Shown here: in pieces, positions 15,401-22,100 of the stretch | Numbering within the stretch: the stretch's first letter is position 1 | Layout: each line of letters starts with the position of its first letter | Origin: Streptomyces nymphaeiformis | GTDB lineage: Bacteria > Actinomycetota > Actinomycetes > Streptomycetales > Streptomycetaceae | NCBI RefSeq assembly: GCF_014203895.1 | Contig: NZ_JACHJY010000013.1 | Location: 124,001-188,000 of the forward strand | Direction of reading: 5' to 3' | DNA length: 64,000 nucleotides | Notes under the pieces: generated by a model | What the model was told of the DNA's origin: nothing | The model's input: the letters and a program-made list of their open reading frames with translations, nothing else | The model's database searches: none | Translations under genes and position numbers: made by a program

Positions 15401-16026
15401 GCGTGGAGACGGCGCCAGCCCATGGGCCGGTCGTCCTCGACCGCGACCCCGACGAGGCGCCCGTCGCAGAAGACCGCCGAGCCGGACGCTCCCGCCCACG
15501 GCCGAGTCCCGTCGAGGCGAGCGGCCGGCCAGACCGCGCAGTCGAGCACCCACCCGGCCAGGGACGTGGAGACGACCGACAGGTCGCCGTGCAGGTCCTC
15601 GACCTGGGCGGGGCTTCCGGCGTCGGCCGCGAAGGCGGGGAAGCCCGCTCCCTTGAACGGGATCCGCGCGGTGCCACCGGGCCGGCCCCACCGCACCGGG
15701 TCAGGGCCCGTCGGCACCGGTTCGTCGAGCCAGAGCAGCGCGATGTCCAGGGCGTCCGGGGGAGGCGTGCCGTCACGGGGGTCCGGCCAGCACACCTGCG
15801 CCGGTCTCCGTACGAGGTCCCCGAACCGCGGGTGACCCACCCGCGCCTCCACGCGCCCGGCCCAGCGGCCATCGGCCAGTACGACGTGAAGGGCCGTGAG
15901 GACCAACTGGGGCCCCACGAGATAGCCGGAGCCGGAGCCGGAGCCGGAGCCAGAGCCGGAGCCGGAGCCGGACTCCGCATCCCTCGCCCCGCAGCTACGG
16001 ACCCACACCAGCCGCCGGGGGTCCAC
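12463..16026 (-). CDS. Trypsin-like protease / NB-ARC ATPase / TPR conflict protein
   Basis: The 1187-residue protein has three parts. Residues about 1-230 form a chymotrypsin-fold protease with His (VLTALHVV), Asp (DALDIALLWL) and Ser (GASGSAVFCDG) in order. Residues about 260-600 are an NB-ARC (STAND) ATPase with P-loop GGGGFGKTQ and Walker B RWLVVLDD. The rest holds 12 near-identical 42-residue TPR units marked by GDDHPDT. Such proteins are predicted prokaryotic conflict or NLR-like immune factors: TPRs sense, the ATPase oligomerises, the protease acts. The GTG at 16026 has a GGGAGG site and sits 1 bp after the Trypco2 stop. A Gly-Ser microsatellite lies inside the protease. Confidence 0.88.
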   Translation of the reverse strand: MDPRRLVWVRSCGARDAESGSGSGSGSGSGSGSGYLVGPQLVLTALHVVLADGRWAGRVEARVGHPRFGDLVRRPAQVCWPDPRDGTPPPDALDIALLWLDEPVPTGPDPVRWGRPGGTARIPFKGAGFPAFAADAGSPAQVEDLHGDLSVVSTSLAGWVLDCAVWPAARLDGTRPWAGASGSAVFCDGRLVGVAVEDDRPMGWRRLHAVPVHEALGLPGFARLVTRHGHPGTTTALEDLLGGGGTPPGPNGVAWPVEVGPVPTLASAFQPRAALRGLIDTARSDGGAVVLTQVLSGGGGFGKTQLAAACATDAREQGVDLVVWVSATEVQQVITQYAQVAAEIRLPGATGDDPEGDARALLKWLASTDRRWLVVLDDITRPDALNGWWPVSRTGTGWVLATTRLNDARLTGGGRTRVDIDVYTTDEADAYLRDRLHGDRMGHLLDDRAPALAEALGHLPLALGLAAAHMINEELTCTAYLRIFADRRTRLEDALPGTADTEGYGRQITVALLLSLDAARAADTTGLALQALRLAALLDPAGHPHALWASGPLLHRLTPYDPEVTPVRAHSVLRLLHRYALLTCDTRAEPRAIRIHALTARAVRENTPEADLAGLVDTAAEALLHVWPDVDQPHPDLAAALRANTEALTDHGGDRLWDSPGGRVMYRAGKSLLDAGLADAATSYWQQVTDTAERLRGDDHVDTFSARNCLAIAHRNAGLIGKAVTIGEHVVAAAERALGDDHPATVSARANLSTSYWQAGRTREAVALGERVVADQERMLGPDHPDTLGSLATLAPAYYQAGHTYDAITIGERILADGGRVLGDDHPNLLTVRANLATCYQRAGRTGEAISLGEQVVAIRERVLGQDHPDTRTARANLATAYWQAGRTGEATAIEEQVVADSKRLLGHDHPDTLRAWGNLAASYRNGGRVGEAIVIEEQVLSDSRRVLGDGHPDTLTARSNLGMSYGQAGRIDETIAIEEQVLSDRRRLLGDDHPHTVTARSNLAVSYWETGRVDDAIVLGEQVLEDRVRLLGDLHPDTLTTRVNLASAYQKAGRFDEAIEIGEQAATHRRQLLGVDHPDTLNARSNLAVSYAEGGRVDEAIEIGEQVATVRERVLGDDHPDTLTTRTNLAVCYSLAGRTGEAFRLLQKVVADRERVLGGDHPHTVSARGHLAIVRRYVPDDDAPSD
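12480..13990 (-). repeat. 12 tandem 126-bp units encoding TPRs
   Basis: The 3' part of the NB-ARC gene is built of about 12 direct repeats of 126 bp (42 codons), each with a GxDHPDT-coding segment and a YWQAGRTGEA-like segment. The close similarity suggests recent expansion or homogenisation and makes copy-number change by recombination likely. Confidence 0.8.
15925..15972 (-). repeat. Hexanucleotide microsatellite (8 units) encoding Ser-Gly
   Basis: Eight consecutive GCCGGA units, one of them GCCAGA, encode an (SG)8 run immediately before the GYLV strand of the protease domain, where trypsin-fold proteins normally have a single GSG. Length changes would stay in frame, altering the loop length and not switching the gene off. 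Confidence 0.85.
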
Positions 16027-16027
16027 G

Positions 16028-16453
16028 TCACACCTCCCAGGGCCGCAGCCCGGCACCGTCCCCGGCAGAATCAGAGCCCCGCTCCGCAGGAAGGACGCCC
16101 GAAGAGCCGTCCGAGCCTTCGGCCGGGCCGCTGTCCAGGCCTCTCCCGTCGCCCCGCCGGATCCTGGCCCGGTCGCCGCCCAGGGCCTCGTCGCGGACCT
16201 GCAGGGTGAGCGTCAGCGTCTGCCGCCGCGTACTGCCGAAACCGCCACCGGCCTCGCCGCCGACCTTGGCGCCCAGAGCGCCGACCTCGACCTTCGCCTT
16301 GCCGTCGGCGTCCCGCCGGAACTCCACCTCAAGGGTGAGCTCCGCCTGCTCGACCTCGAACCGGAACTGCTCACGAGCCCCTTCGACCTGCGCGGCGTAC
16401 AACTCCTGACGCAGCTCCCTGAGAGCCTCGCTCAGCGAGATCCCCTCGTCCAC
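16028..16453 (-). CDS. Trypco2-like protein (trypsin co-occurring domain)
   Basis: The 141-residue protein has the Trypco2 form: an N-terminal helix ISLSEALRELRQELYAAQVEGA, then two long strands FRFEVEQAELTLEVEF and KAKVEVGALGAKVGGEAG, then QTLTLTLQV, with a disordered acidic tail. The domain was defined by its occurrence next to trypsin-like and NB-ARC genes in conflict loci, and here it ends 1 bp before such a gene. The GTG at 16453 follows a GGGGGA run. It probably acts as an adaptor or effector partner of the large protein. Confidence 0.8.
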   Translation of the reverse strand: MDEGISLSEALRELRQELYAAQVEGAREQFRFEVEQAELTLEVEFRRDADGKAKVEVGALGAKVGGEAGGGFGSTRRQTLTLTLQVRDEALGGDRARIRRGDGRGLDSGPAEGSDGSSGVLPAERGSDSAGDGAGLRPWEV

Positions 16454-16554
16454 GCTTCCCCCTCGTCCGCAGGCGTCCGGCACCGACGCCCCGGTCCGAA
16501 GTCTGTCCCAACGCCCCCGCCCGCCGCAGCCGTTCACCTCCAGGAACGCGGAAG

Positions 16555-16597
16555 CCCCCGGCTGTCTCCCGCCGGAGACGGGAGACGGCCGGGGGCG
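16555..16597 (-). terminator. Hairpin terminator after the carboxypeptidase gene
   Basis: An 18-bp stem with one G-T type mismatch and a 7-nt loop starts 14 bp past the stop codon of the D-Ala-D-Ala carboxypeptidase gene on the minus strand. It also insulates the Trypco2 operon downstream. Confidence 0.7.
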
Positions 16598-16610
16598 TAC
16601 CCCAGGACGG

Positions 16611-17498
16611 TTACCTCGCGAAGCCGTAGTCCAGGAGCTTCTTGACGTCGGCCGCCCTGTTCGCCTCGGACGGCGAGGCGAGCACCGTGCCGATGACCGT
16701 CTTCGTGCCACGGGTGGCGGCGAAGACGAGGCAGTACTTGGCCTGCGGACCCGAACCGGTCTTCACGCCGATCGCACCGCTGTACGTGCTCAGGAGCTTG
16801 TTCGTGTTGGTCCACGACATGTACCGGTAACCACCGCTCTTGGTGGTCACCTTCTGCTGCGTGGACTTCGTCTTGACGACGGTGCGGAACGTGGAGTTCT
16901 TCATCGCGCTGCTGGCGATCTTCGTCAGATCACGCGGAGTCGAGTAGTTCTGCCCACCCCCTATTCCGTCGAACGAGTCGAAGTGGGTGTTGCGCAGGCC
17001 GAGCCGCCGCGCCTCGTCGTTCATCTTCCCGATGAACGACTTGACCCGGGCGTCCCGCGTGGTGCCGGTGCCGAACTTGTCGGCCAGCGCGTACGCGGCG
17101 TCGCAGCCCGACGGCAGCATGAGGCCGTAGAGGAGCTGTCGGACGGTCACCTTGTCCCCGACGATGAGCCGGGCGGAGGAGGCGTTCTTGGCGACGATGT
17201 AGTCGCTGTAGGCCTTCTGGACCGTGACCTTGGCGTCGAGGTTGAGGTTCGGCTGGGAGAGCACGACCTTCGCGGTCATGATCTTCGTGGTGGACCCGGT
17301 CGACCGGCGGGTGTCCGCGGCCTTCCCGTACAGGGTCGTACCCGTCCCGTTGTTCATGACGAACCCGCCCGGTGCGGTGATCGACGGGACGGGCGTGGCG
17401 GCTTGCGCCTGGCCGGCGAAGAGGCCGCCGGCCAGCACGGCCGAGGCCGTCAGCGAGACGGTCACGGCACTGCGCAGGCCGAGTGTCGGAGTCAGCAA
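16611..17498 (-). CDS. Secreted D-alanyl-D-alanine carboxypeptidase (serine hydrolase)
   Basis: The protein (about 295 residues) has the penicillin-binding motifs STTK (in RRSTGSTTKIMTA), SGC in LPSGCDAAYAL replacing SxN, and KTG in IGVKTGSGP. A signal peptide, LGLRSAVTVSLTASAVLAGG to AQA, leads it out of the cell, where it trims peptidoglycan stem peptides. The start is uncertain: a TTG at 17498 has an AAGGAC site about 8 nt upstream and fits the signal peptide; longer frames to 17603 have no good site. The SGC variant is common in actinobacterial members. Confidence 0.85.
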   Translation of the reverse strand: MLTPTLGLRSAVTVSLTASAVLAGGLFAGQAQAATPVPSITAPGGFVMNNGTGTTLYGKAADTRRSTGSTTKIMTAKVVLSQPNLNLDAKVTVQKAYSDYIVAKNASSARLIVGDKVTVRQLLYGLMLPSGCDAAYALADKFGTGTTRDARVKSFIGKMNDEARRLGLRNTHFDSFDGIGGGQNYSTPRDLTKIASSAMKNSTFRTVVKTKSTQQKVTTKSGGYRYMSWTNTNKLLSTYSGAIGVKTGSGPQAKYCLVFAATRGTKTVIGTVLASPSEANRAADVKKLLDYGFAR

Positions 17499-17597
17499 AG
17501 TCTTCTGTCCTTGGTAGAGATGGACGTCTTCCCAGGGGAGACGTACGAAAGCGCTCCAAGGATGCACCGAAGGGGCCGTGATCTTTCTCGCGCTCCC

Positions 17598-17639
17598 GGA
17601 CACGCTCCCGGAGCGTGTCCGGGAACGTGTCCGGACACG
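17598..17639. promoter_or_regulatory. Stacked inverted repeats GGACACG/CGTGTCC
   Basis: Two adjoining palindromes are present: an 11-1-11 inverted repeat (17598-17620) and a perfect 14-bp palindrome CGTGTCCGGACACG (17626-17639). All arms share GGACACG or CGTGTCC. The block is 100-140 bp upstream of the carboxypeptidase start and 120 bp after the stop of the gene to its right. It may be that gene's terminator or an operator for the carboxypeptidase. Confidence 0.5.
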
Positions 17640-17759
17640 CTCCGGGACCGGCCGGGAAGACCGCTGAGAGCGGGCGGTTGCAATGGCGCGGCCTCGCCAC
17701 CTGCTGCCTACTACGGCAAGACCGCCACCATCTCACTCATCCGACGTAGAAGGAGAACC

Positions 17760-18059
17760 TCAGTACCGGAGGTCCTTCTGATCGGTGATCACGCGACCGG
17801 CGATGTACAGGTTGCCGTCGGAGTCGAGCACTCCGATGATCTTCTTCGTGGAGCCGTGGTGGGTCGTGAAGTAGATCTTGTCCGCCTCCTGGGAGGAGGA
17901 GTAGTTCGTGTTCACTGACAGCTCGATGCTCACGGGGGAGCTGATGAGTACGTCCTTCTTCGGCGAGCTCGGGTAGACCTGGTTCTGCCGCAGCTTGACG
18001 CGGCCGTGGGTGTCGCCCTCGTCCCAGTCCGAAGCCACTCCGAGATCGATGTCAGCCAT
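17760..18059 (-). CDS. Small uncharacterised beta-rich protein
   Basis: The 99-residue protein starts MADIDLGVASDWDEGDTHGR and is mostly predicted strands (DVLISSPVSIELSVNTNY, KIYFTTHHG, KIIGVLDSDGNLYIAGRVI). It has no signal peptide, membrane segment or catalytic motif I can name. The C-terminal IGVLDSDGNLYIAGRV looks like a single beta-propeller-type blade or lectin strand pair. A good ATG and codon use support it as real. Function unknown. Confidence 0.65.
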   Translation of the reverse strand: MADIDLGVASDWDEGDTHGRVKLRQNQVYPSSPKKDVLISSPVSIELSVNTNYSSSQEADKIYFTTHHGSTKKIIGVLDSDGNLYIAGRVITDQKDLRY

Positions 18060-18366
18060 GCTGCTTCCTCTCCTGTGGCGGTGAAAGAACTTTCAGGCTC
18101 GGGCCGTCACGCGACCTCCCGAACTGCTCCAGAACCTATGCAGTTCGTTCACATCGCGGCACCAAGTGTCATGACTATGACTGGATTTGACTCAGGTCAG
18201 TCGCGAATCAGTGCTTAGGGCTGTAGAGGCAAGGAAAGTCCGAAAAGTCGCCGTGGCAAGAGTCGAAGTGGCGGCTACGTGCGGTGCGCGCCCGGCGAGT
18301 GGTCGGGCCACCAGGTGGCCCGTCGGGATGTTGTGTTCCTGCGCTCGAATGTAGTACTTCTTATAT
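18060..18366. other. 307-bp divergent intergenic region
   Basis: This lies between the small beta-rich gene (minus) and the XRE gene (plus). Close to the XRE start, TTGTGT (18331-18336) and TAGTAC (18352-18357) could be -35/-10 elements of a leaderless or near-leaderless transcript, since no ribosome site precedes the ATG at 18367. Nothing else stands out. Confidence 0.45.
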
Positions 18367-18612
18367 ATGAGCGAGCAGGTACACAACAGGCTGGCGGTTG
18401 TCAGGGCAGAGCGGAAAGTGTCGCGTCAGGCACTCGCCGAGGCAGTGGGTGTCCACTACCAGACCATCGGCTACATCGAACGCGGCCAGTACAACCCCAG
18501 CCTCGACCTGGCCCTGAAAGTGGCCCGGTTCTTCGGACTGCCGGTGGAGGCGCTGTTCTCCCTGGAGCCGTTCCAGCCGCTCACCGACGAGGTCTACGGG
18601 AGGAAGCAGTGA
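18367..18612 (+). CDS. XRE family small helix-turn-helix regulator
   Basis: The 81-residue protein is a single Cro/CI-type domain: NRLAVVRAERKVSRQALAEAVGVHYQTIGYIERGQYNPSLDLALKVA. It matches the short regulators commonly encoded directly before a membrane protein. Its stop overlaps the next start as TGATG, so the two are coupled. No ribosome site precedes the ATG, suggesting leaderless translation. It probably controls its own operon. Confidence 0.88.
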   Translation: MSEQVHNRLAVVRAERKVSRQALAEAVGVHYQTIGYIERGQYNPSLDLALKVARFFGLPVEALFSLEPFQPLTDEVYGRKQ

Positions 18613-19118
18613 TGACCGCGACGCGCTACGACCGACGGATGTACGCCGTGATGAACGACCGCCGGGCGGCCGCGGCCTATGCCACCGTGCCCAGGCGACG
18701 ACTGATCGTGGGAGCGCACATCGCCCTCACCGTCACCGGAGTGGGCGCCTGGATCAGCACCGTGTTCGGGTCCGGATACGGCTTGCTGGTCCTGGTCGCC
18801 GCGGTGATGCTTCCCTGGATGCTGCTCACCGGCCTGCTCAACGGCTCCACGCGCGGACTCCTGGAGCTGCGCGGCCGGATGCTCGACGAGCGCCAGCTGG
18901 TCGAGCGCGACCGGGTGCGCGCCCTGGCCCACCGCATCACCCTGTGGCTGCTCGTCGCCACGGCGTTCGGCGTCGGGGCCTACGGCGTTTTGGCGGACGC
19001 ACCCCTCCAGACCGCCGTGGCCCCGGTCCTCGTCGGCGTGCTCGCGGCGCACTGGATGATGCCGCTGTGGGTGGCGGGGCTGCGGGTCCAGGACGACCTG
19101 GGCGACGACGAGGAGTGA
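18612..19118 (+). CDS. Four-helix membrane protein paired with the XRE regulator
   Basis: The 168-residue product has four hydrophobic segments (LIVGAHIALTVTGVGAWIS, YGLLVLVAAVMLPWMLLTG, ITLWLLVATAFGVGAYGVL, TAVAPVLVGVLAAHWMMPLW) and a charged loop MLDERQLVERDRVRALAHRI between the pairs. XRE-plus-membrane-protein modules like this are widespread; their role is not settled. The function is unknown. Confidence 0.75.
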   Translation: MTATRYDRRMYAVMNDRRAAAAYATVPRRRLIVGAHIALTVTGVGAWISTVFGSGYGLLVLVAAVMLPWMLLTGLLNGSTRGLLELRGRMLDERQLVERDRVRALAHRITLWLLVATAFGVGAYGVLADAPLQTAVAPVLVGVLAAHWMMPLWVAGLRVQDDLGDDEE

Positions 19119-19141
19119 CACCGGCCGCTCCGGGACGGGCT

Positions 19142-19177
19142 CTCAGGCCCCGTGCGGGGCTCAGGCCCCGTGCGGGG
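19142..19177. terminator. Tandem 18-bp repeat forming two GC hairpins between convergent genes
   Basis: CTCAGGCCCCGTGCGGGG occurs twice head to tail (19142-19159, 19160-19177). Each copy contains GCCCCG-TG-CGGGGC, a short hairpin. The second copy includes the trpF stop codon. The pair probably terminates both convergent transcripts and looks like a recent local duplication. Confidence 0.55.
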
Positions 19178-19781
19178 CGGCCGACTTCGCCGCCGTGACG
19201 AACGTACGGATCAGATCGTGGTCCTTGACGCCCGGGGCGGACTCGACCCCGCTGGACACGTCGACGCCCCAGGGGCGGGCACGGCCGATCGCCTCGCCGA
19301 CGTTGTGCGGCGCGAGCCCGCCGGCGAGCAGCCAGGCCCCCTCGGGCCGGGCCGTCTCCAGCAGGGACAGGTCCCACGGCTCTCCGGAACCAGCCCGCGG
19401 CGAGTCGAGGAGGAGGACCTCCTCGCCGTAGGCGCCGACCCGCGTATCGGGCCGGTCGCTCAAGGACGTGGCGCGCCACAGCCGCGGGAAGATCCCGGCC
19501 GCGGCCGCGAAGTCCTCCTCGCCGTACGCCTTCCCGTGCAGTTGGAGGGCCCCGAAACCGAGCTCACTCGCGATCCGGGCGGCTTCGGCGGCAGGGGTGT
19601 CGTTGACCACCAGGACGGAGAGGACACCCTCGGGCACGTGAGCGGCGAGCCGTGCCGCGTGGTCCCGCTCGAGTCCGCGGACGCTGGTCCCGCTGATCAC
19701 CAGACCGACGGCATCCGCCCCGGCCGCGACCGCCGCATCGATGTCGGCGGGCGTCTTGAGCCCGCACACCTTCACGAACAC
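19161..19781 (-). CDS. trpF: Phosphoribosylanthranilate isomerase
   Basis: The 206-residue protein is a complete TrpF barrel: FVKVCGLKTPADID with the catalytic Cys, GALQLHG, LLLDSPRAGSG with the general-acid Asp, LLAGGLAPHNV and GVDVSSGVE for phosphate binding. It converts phosphoribosylanthranilate to CdRP in tryptophan synthesis. The GTG at 19781 follows a GAGGAG site. Streptomyces normally lack trpF because PriA does both HisA and TrpF reactions, so a separate copy away from trp genes is unusual. The SPR-type loop is altered to SGTSVRG. Its role may lie in a specialised pathway. Confidence 0.85.
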   Translation of the reverse strand: MFVKVCGLKTPADIDAAVAAGADAVGLVISGTSVRGLERDHAARLAAHVPEGVLSVLVVNDTPAAEAARIASELGFGALQLHGKAYGEEDFAAAAGIFPRLWRATSLSDRPDTRVGAYGEEVLLLDSPRAGSGEPWDLSLLETARPEGAWLLAGGLAPHNVGEAIGRARPWGVDVSSGVESAPGVKDHDLIRTFVTAAKSAAPHGA

Positions 19782-19857
19782 GTGTCTCTCCTCTGCTGGC
19801 ACCGGCGCGGCCCCCCGAGCCTACTCAATCTCCGCGCAGCAGCCGAAACCGCAGGGC

Positions 19858-20700
19858 TCAGACCTGGGCGTCGGCTCCGGTCCGCGCGTCGGCGCCGTCC
19901 GTGTCCAGGCCCGCCAGGAGGCGCAGCCCGTCCTCGGCGGGGCTGCCGGGGGCCGCGGACAGCACCAACAGCTCCATGCCGGACTCGTCCGGCAGCGCGA
20001 AGTTCTCGTGGTGCAGTTCGAGCAGGCCGACGAGCGGATGCCGGTACGCCTTGCGCCCGTGGGCACGGGCGCGCACGTCCGCACGCGCCCAGAGGCGGCG
20101 GAAGCGTTCGCTGCCCATGGCGAGCTCGCCGACGAGGGAGGCGAGACGGGGATCGTCGGGGTGTTTGCCGGCGGCCAGGCGCAGATGCCCGACGACGTCG
20201 AGGGTGCACGTCTCCCAGTCCGCGTAGAGCCCGCGCTCGGCCTCCTCCAGGAAGAGGTGCCGGGCGGTGTTCAGGCCGGGGATCGGCCGGCCGTAGAGGA
20301 GCCGGGCGAGGCGGTTGCCGGCGAGGACGTCCAGGCGGTGGTTCATGATCAGCGCGGGTGCGTCGCCCACCAGGTCCAGGACGCGCAGCACCTCGGGCCG
20401 CAGGCGCCCCGTCGGCGCCTTCGCCGGGCGGCGGCGCTGCCCGGCGAGCCGGTGGAGGTGCCCGCGCTCGGTCTCGTCGAGGCCCAGGACGCGGGCGAGC
20501 GCGTCGAGCACCTGGGCCGACGGCTGGGTCGCGCGACCCTGCTCCAGGCGTACGTAGTAGTCGACGCTGACCCCCGACAGGTGCGCGACCTCCTCGCGGC
20601 GCAGCCCCTCGACCCGGCGGCGGCTGTCGGTCGGGATGCCGACGGCGGCGGGGTCGATACGGGAACGCCGGGTCCGCAGGAAGCCCGCAAGATCGTCCAT
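19858..20700 (-). CDS. XRE regulator with MmyB-like ligand-binding domain
   Basis: The 280-residue protein begins MDDLAGFLRTRRSRIDP, has a Cro-type helix-turn-helix (VEGLRREEVAHLSGVSVDYYVRLEQGR) at about 28-58, and continues with the MmyB ligand domain (NHRLDVLAGNRLARLLYG, HPDDPRLASLVGELAMGS, FRRLWARADVR, HHENFALPDESGMELLVL). Family members are usually divergent from a single oxidoreductase gene that they control, as here. The ATG at 20700 is the natural family start. Confidence 0.9.
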   Translation of the reverse strand: MDDLAGFLRTRRSRIDPAAVGIPTDSRRRVEGLRREEVAHLSGVSVDYYVRLEQGRATQPSAQVLDALARVLGLDETERGHLHRLAGQRRRPAKAPTGRLRPEVLRVLDLVGDAPALIMNHRLDVLAGNRLARLLYGRPIPGLNTARHLFLEEAERGLYADWETCTLDVVGHLRLAAGKHPDDPRLASLVGELAMGSERFRRLWARADVRARAHGRKAYRHPLVGLLELHHENFALPDESGMELLVLSAAPGSPAEDGLRLLAGLDTDGADARTGADAQV

Positions 20701-20809
20701 GCCCCCCAGTATGGCCGCGGCGGCTCCCGCGAAGGTGGCCCTGCCATTACCAGGAAGCGCGGTCCGACGGAAGAAGCGTCCCTGAACACCTGCCGCCGCG
20801 ACGCCCAGG

Positions 20810-20854
20810 ATCGAAGACATCCACATCGAAGCCATCCGCATCGAAGTCACCCGA
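20810..20854. promoter_or_regulatory. Three tandem 15-bp repeats in the MmyB/oxidoreductase promoter region
   Basis: ATCGAAGACATCCAC, ATCGAAGCCATCCGC and ATCGAAGTCACCCGA lie head to tail, ending 16 bp before the oxidoreductase ATG and overlapping the approach to its ribosome site. Their regular spacing in the divergent promoter makes them candidate regulator sites. Confidence 0.5.
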
Positions 20855-20870
20855 TCCGAAGGAGTCCCCC

Positions 20871-21650
20871 ATGAAGACGCTGATCGTCCACGCCCACCCG
20901 GAGCCCAAGTCGCTCAACAGCTCACTGAAGGACCTCGCCGTGTCCACCCTGGAGTCCGCGGGGCACGAGGTACGGGTGAGCGATCTGTACGCGATGAACT
21001 GGAAGGCCGTCGTGGACGCCGCCGACTACGGCCCCGCCGCCTCCAGCCCGCTGAAGGTCGCCCTCGACTCCGGCCGGGCCTTCGACGCCGGGACGCTCAC
21101 CCCGGACGTCGCGGCCGAGCAGGAGAAGTTGCTGTGGGCCGACACGATCATCTTCCAGTTCCCGCTCTGGTGGTACACGATGCCGGCGATCCTGAAGGGC
21201 TGGGTGGACCGGGTGTTCACCTACCACTTCGCGTACGGCGTCGGCGAGCACAGCGACACCAAGTACGGCGAGCGCTTCGGCGAAGGCACCCTCGCCGGCA
21301 GGAAGGCCCTCCTTTCGGTGACCGTCGGCGGCCCGCAGTCTCACTACGCCGCACGCGGGATCAACGGCCCCATCGACGACCTGCTGTTCCCGATCCACCA
21401 CGGCATCCTCTACTACCCCGGCATCGAGCCGCTGCCGCCGTTCGTCCAGTACGGCAGCGACCGGATGACCGACGACGACTACCAGGGCGTCGCGAAGGCC
21501 TGGCGGCAGCGCCTGCTCACGCTGGAGTCGGCGGAGCCGATCCCCTTCCGCCGGCAGAACTTCGGCGACTACGAGATCCCCTCGCTGCACCTGAAGGAGG
21601 GCCTGGAGCCGGACGGCCGCACGGGATTCGCCCTGCACGTCCGCGACTGA
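20871..21650 (+). CDS. NAD(P)H-dependent flavodoxin-fold oxidoreductase (NQO-like)
   Basis: The 259-residue protein has the NAD(P)H:quinone oxidoreductase layout: MKTLIVHAHPEPKSLNSSLK for FMN phosphate binding, ADTIIFQFPLWWYTMPAILKGWVDRVF and the TVGGPQSHY loop. It reduces quinones or related electrophiles with a bound flavin. An AAGGAG site precedes the ATG. The divergent MmyB-type regulator is the expected controller. Confidence 0.9.
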   Translation: MKTLIVHAHPEPKSLNSSLKDLAVSTLESAGHEVRVSDLYAMNWKAVVDAADYGPAASSPLKVALDSGRAFDAGTLTPDVAAEQEKLLWADTIIFQFPLWWYTMPAILKGWVDRVFTYHFAYGVGEHSDTKYGERFGEGTLAGRKALLSVTVGGPQSHYAARGINGPIDDLLFPIHHGILYYPGIEPLPPFVQYGSDRMTDDDYQGVAKAWRQRLLTLESAEPIPFRRQNFGDYEIPSLHLKEGLEPDGRTGFALHVRD

Positions 21651-21676
21651 CACCGGCGCGGTCCGCTGCCCCGGGG

Positions 21677-22100
21677 ATGACGCTCGACACCCTGCATCAC
21701 TACGACGAGATCGGCCTCGTACAGCCGTCCGCGCGCACCACGGCCGGATGTCGGGCCTACGCGGCGGGCGACGTGGAACGCCTGCGGGAGGTGCTCGCCT
21801 ATCGGCGGTTGGGCTTCGGACTGTGCGAGATCGCGGATCTCGTCGACGCCCCGACCACCGACGCGGCCGCGCACCTGCACCGGCTGCACGGCCTGCCGCT
21901 CGACCAGCGCGACCGCGCTGCCGCCATGGTGACGGCCATCGACAGGGAACCGGAGGCACGGGCAAGGGGGAGCCGTATGACGCCAGAGGAACAACTCAAG
22001 CTGTTCGGGCCGCAGTTGTACGAGGCCATCGGCGCCGCGTACCCGGCGACGCGGCGCACCGAGCCGCGGATCGCCGTGAGGGTCTGGGAGGCGCTCGGGG
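21677..22100 (+). pseudogene. MerR regulator relic, N-terminally truncated
   Basis: The reading MTLDTLHHYDEIGLVQPSAR to LGFGLCEIADLVD is the second half of a MerR DNA-binding domain; the first helix-turn-helix (about 15 residues before LHHYDEIG) is absent. The frame then runs through a helical region into MTPEEQLKLFG, a TipA/MerR-like C-terminal motif, and straight on into methyltransferase sequence. It lies 27 bp after the oxidoreductase stop. It looks like a decayed regulator, not a working gene. Confidence 0.6.

Noticed and set aside
14074..16209. 711-codon plus-strand frame opposite the NB-ARC/trypsin gene
   Set aside because: Shadow of a very GC-rich gene; no start signal or domain.
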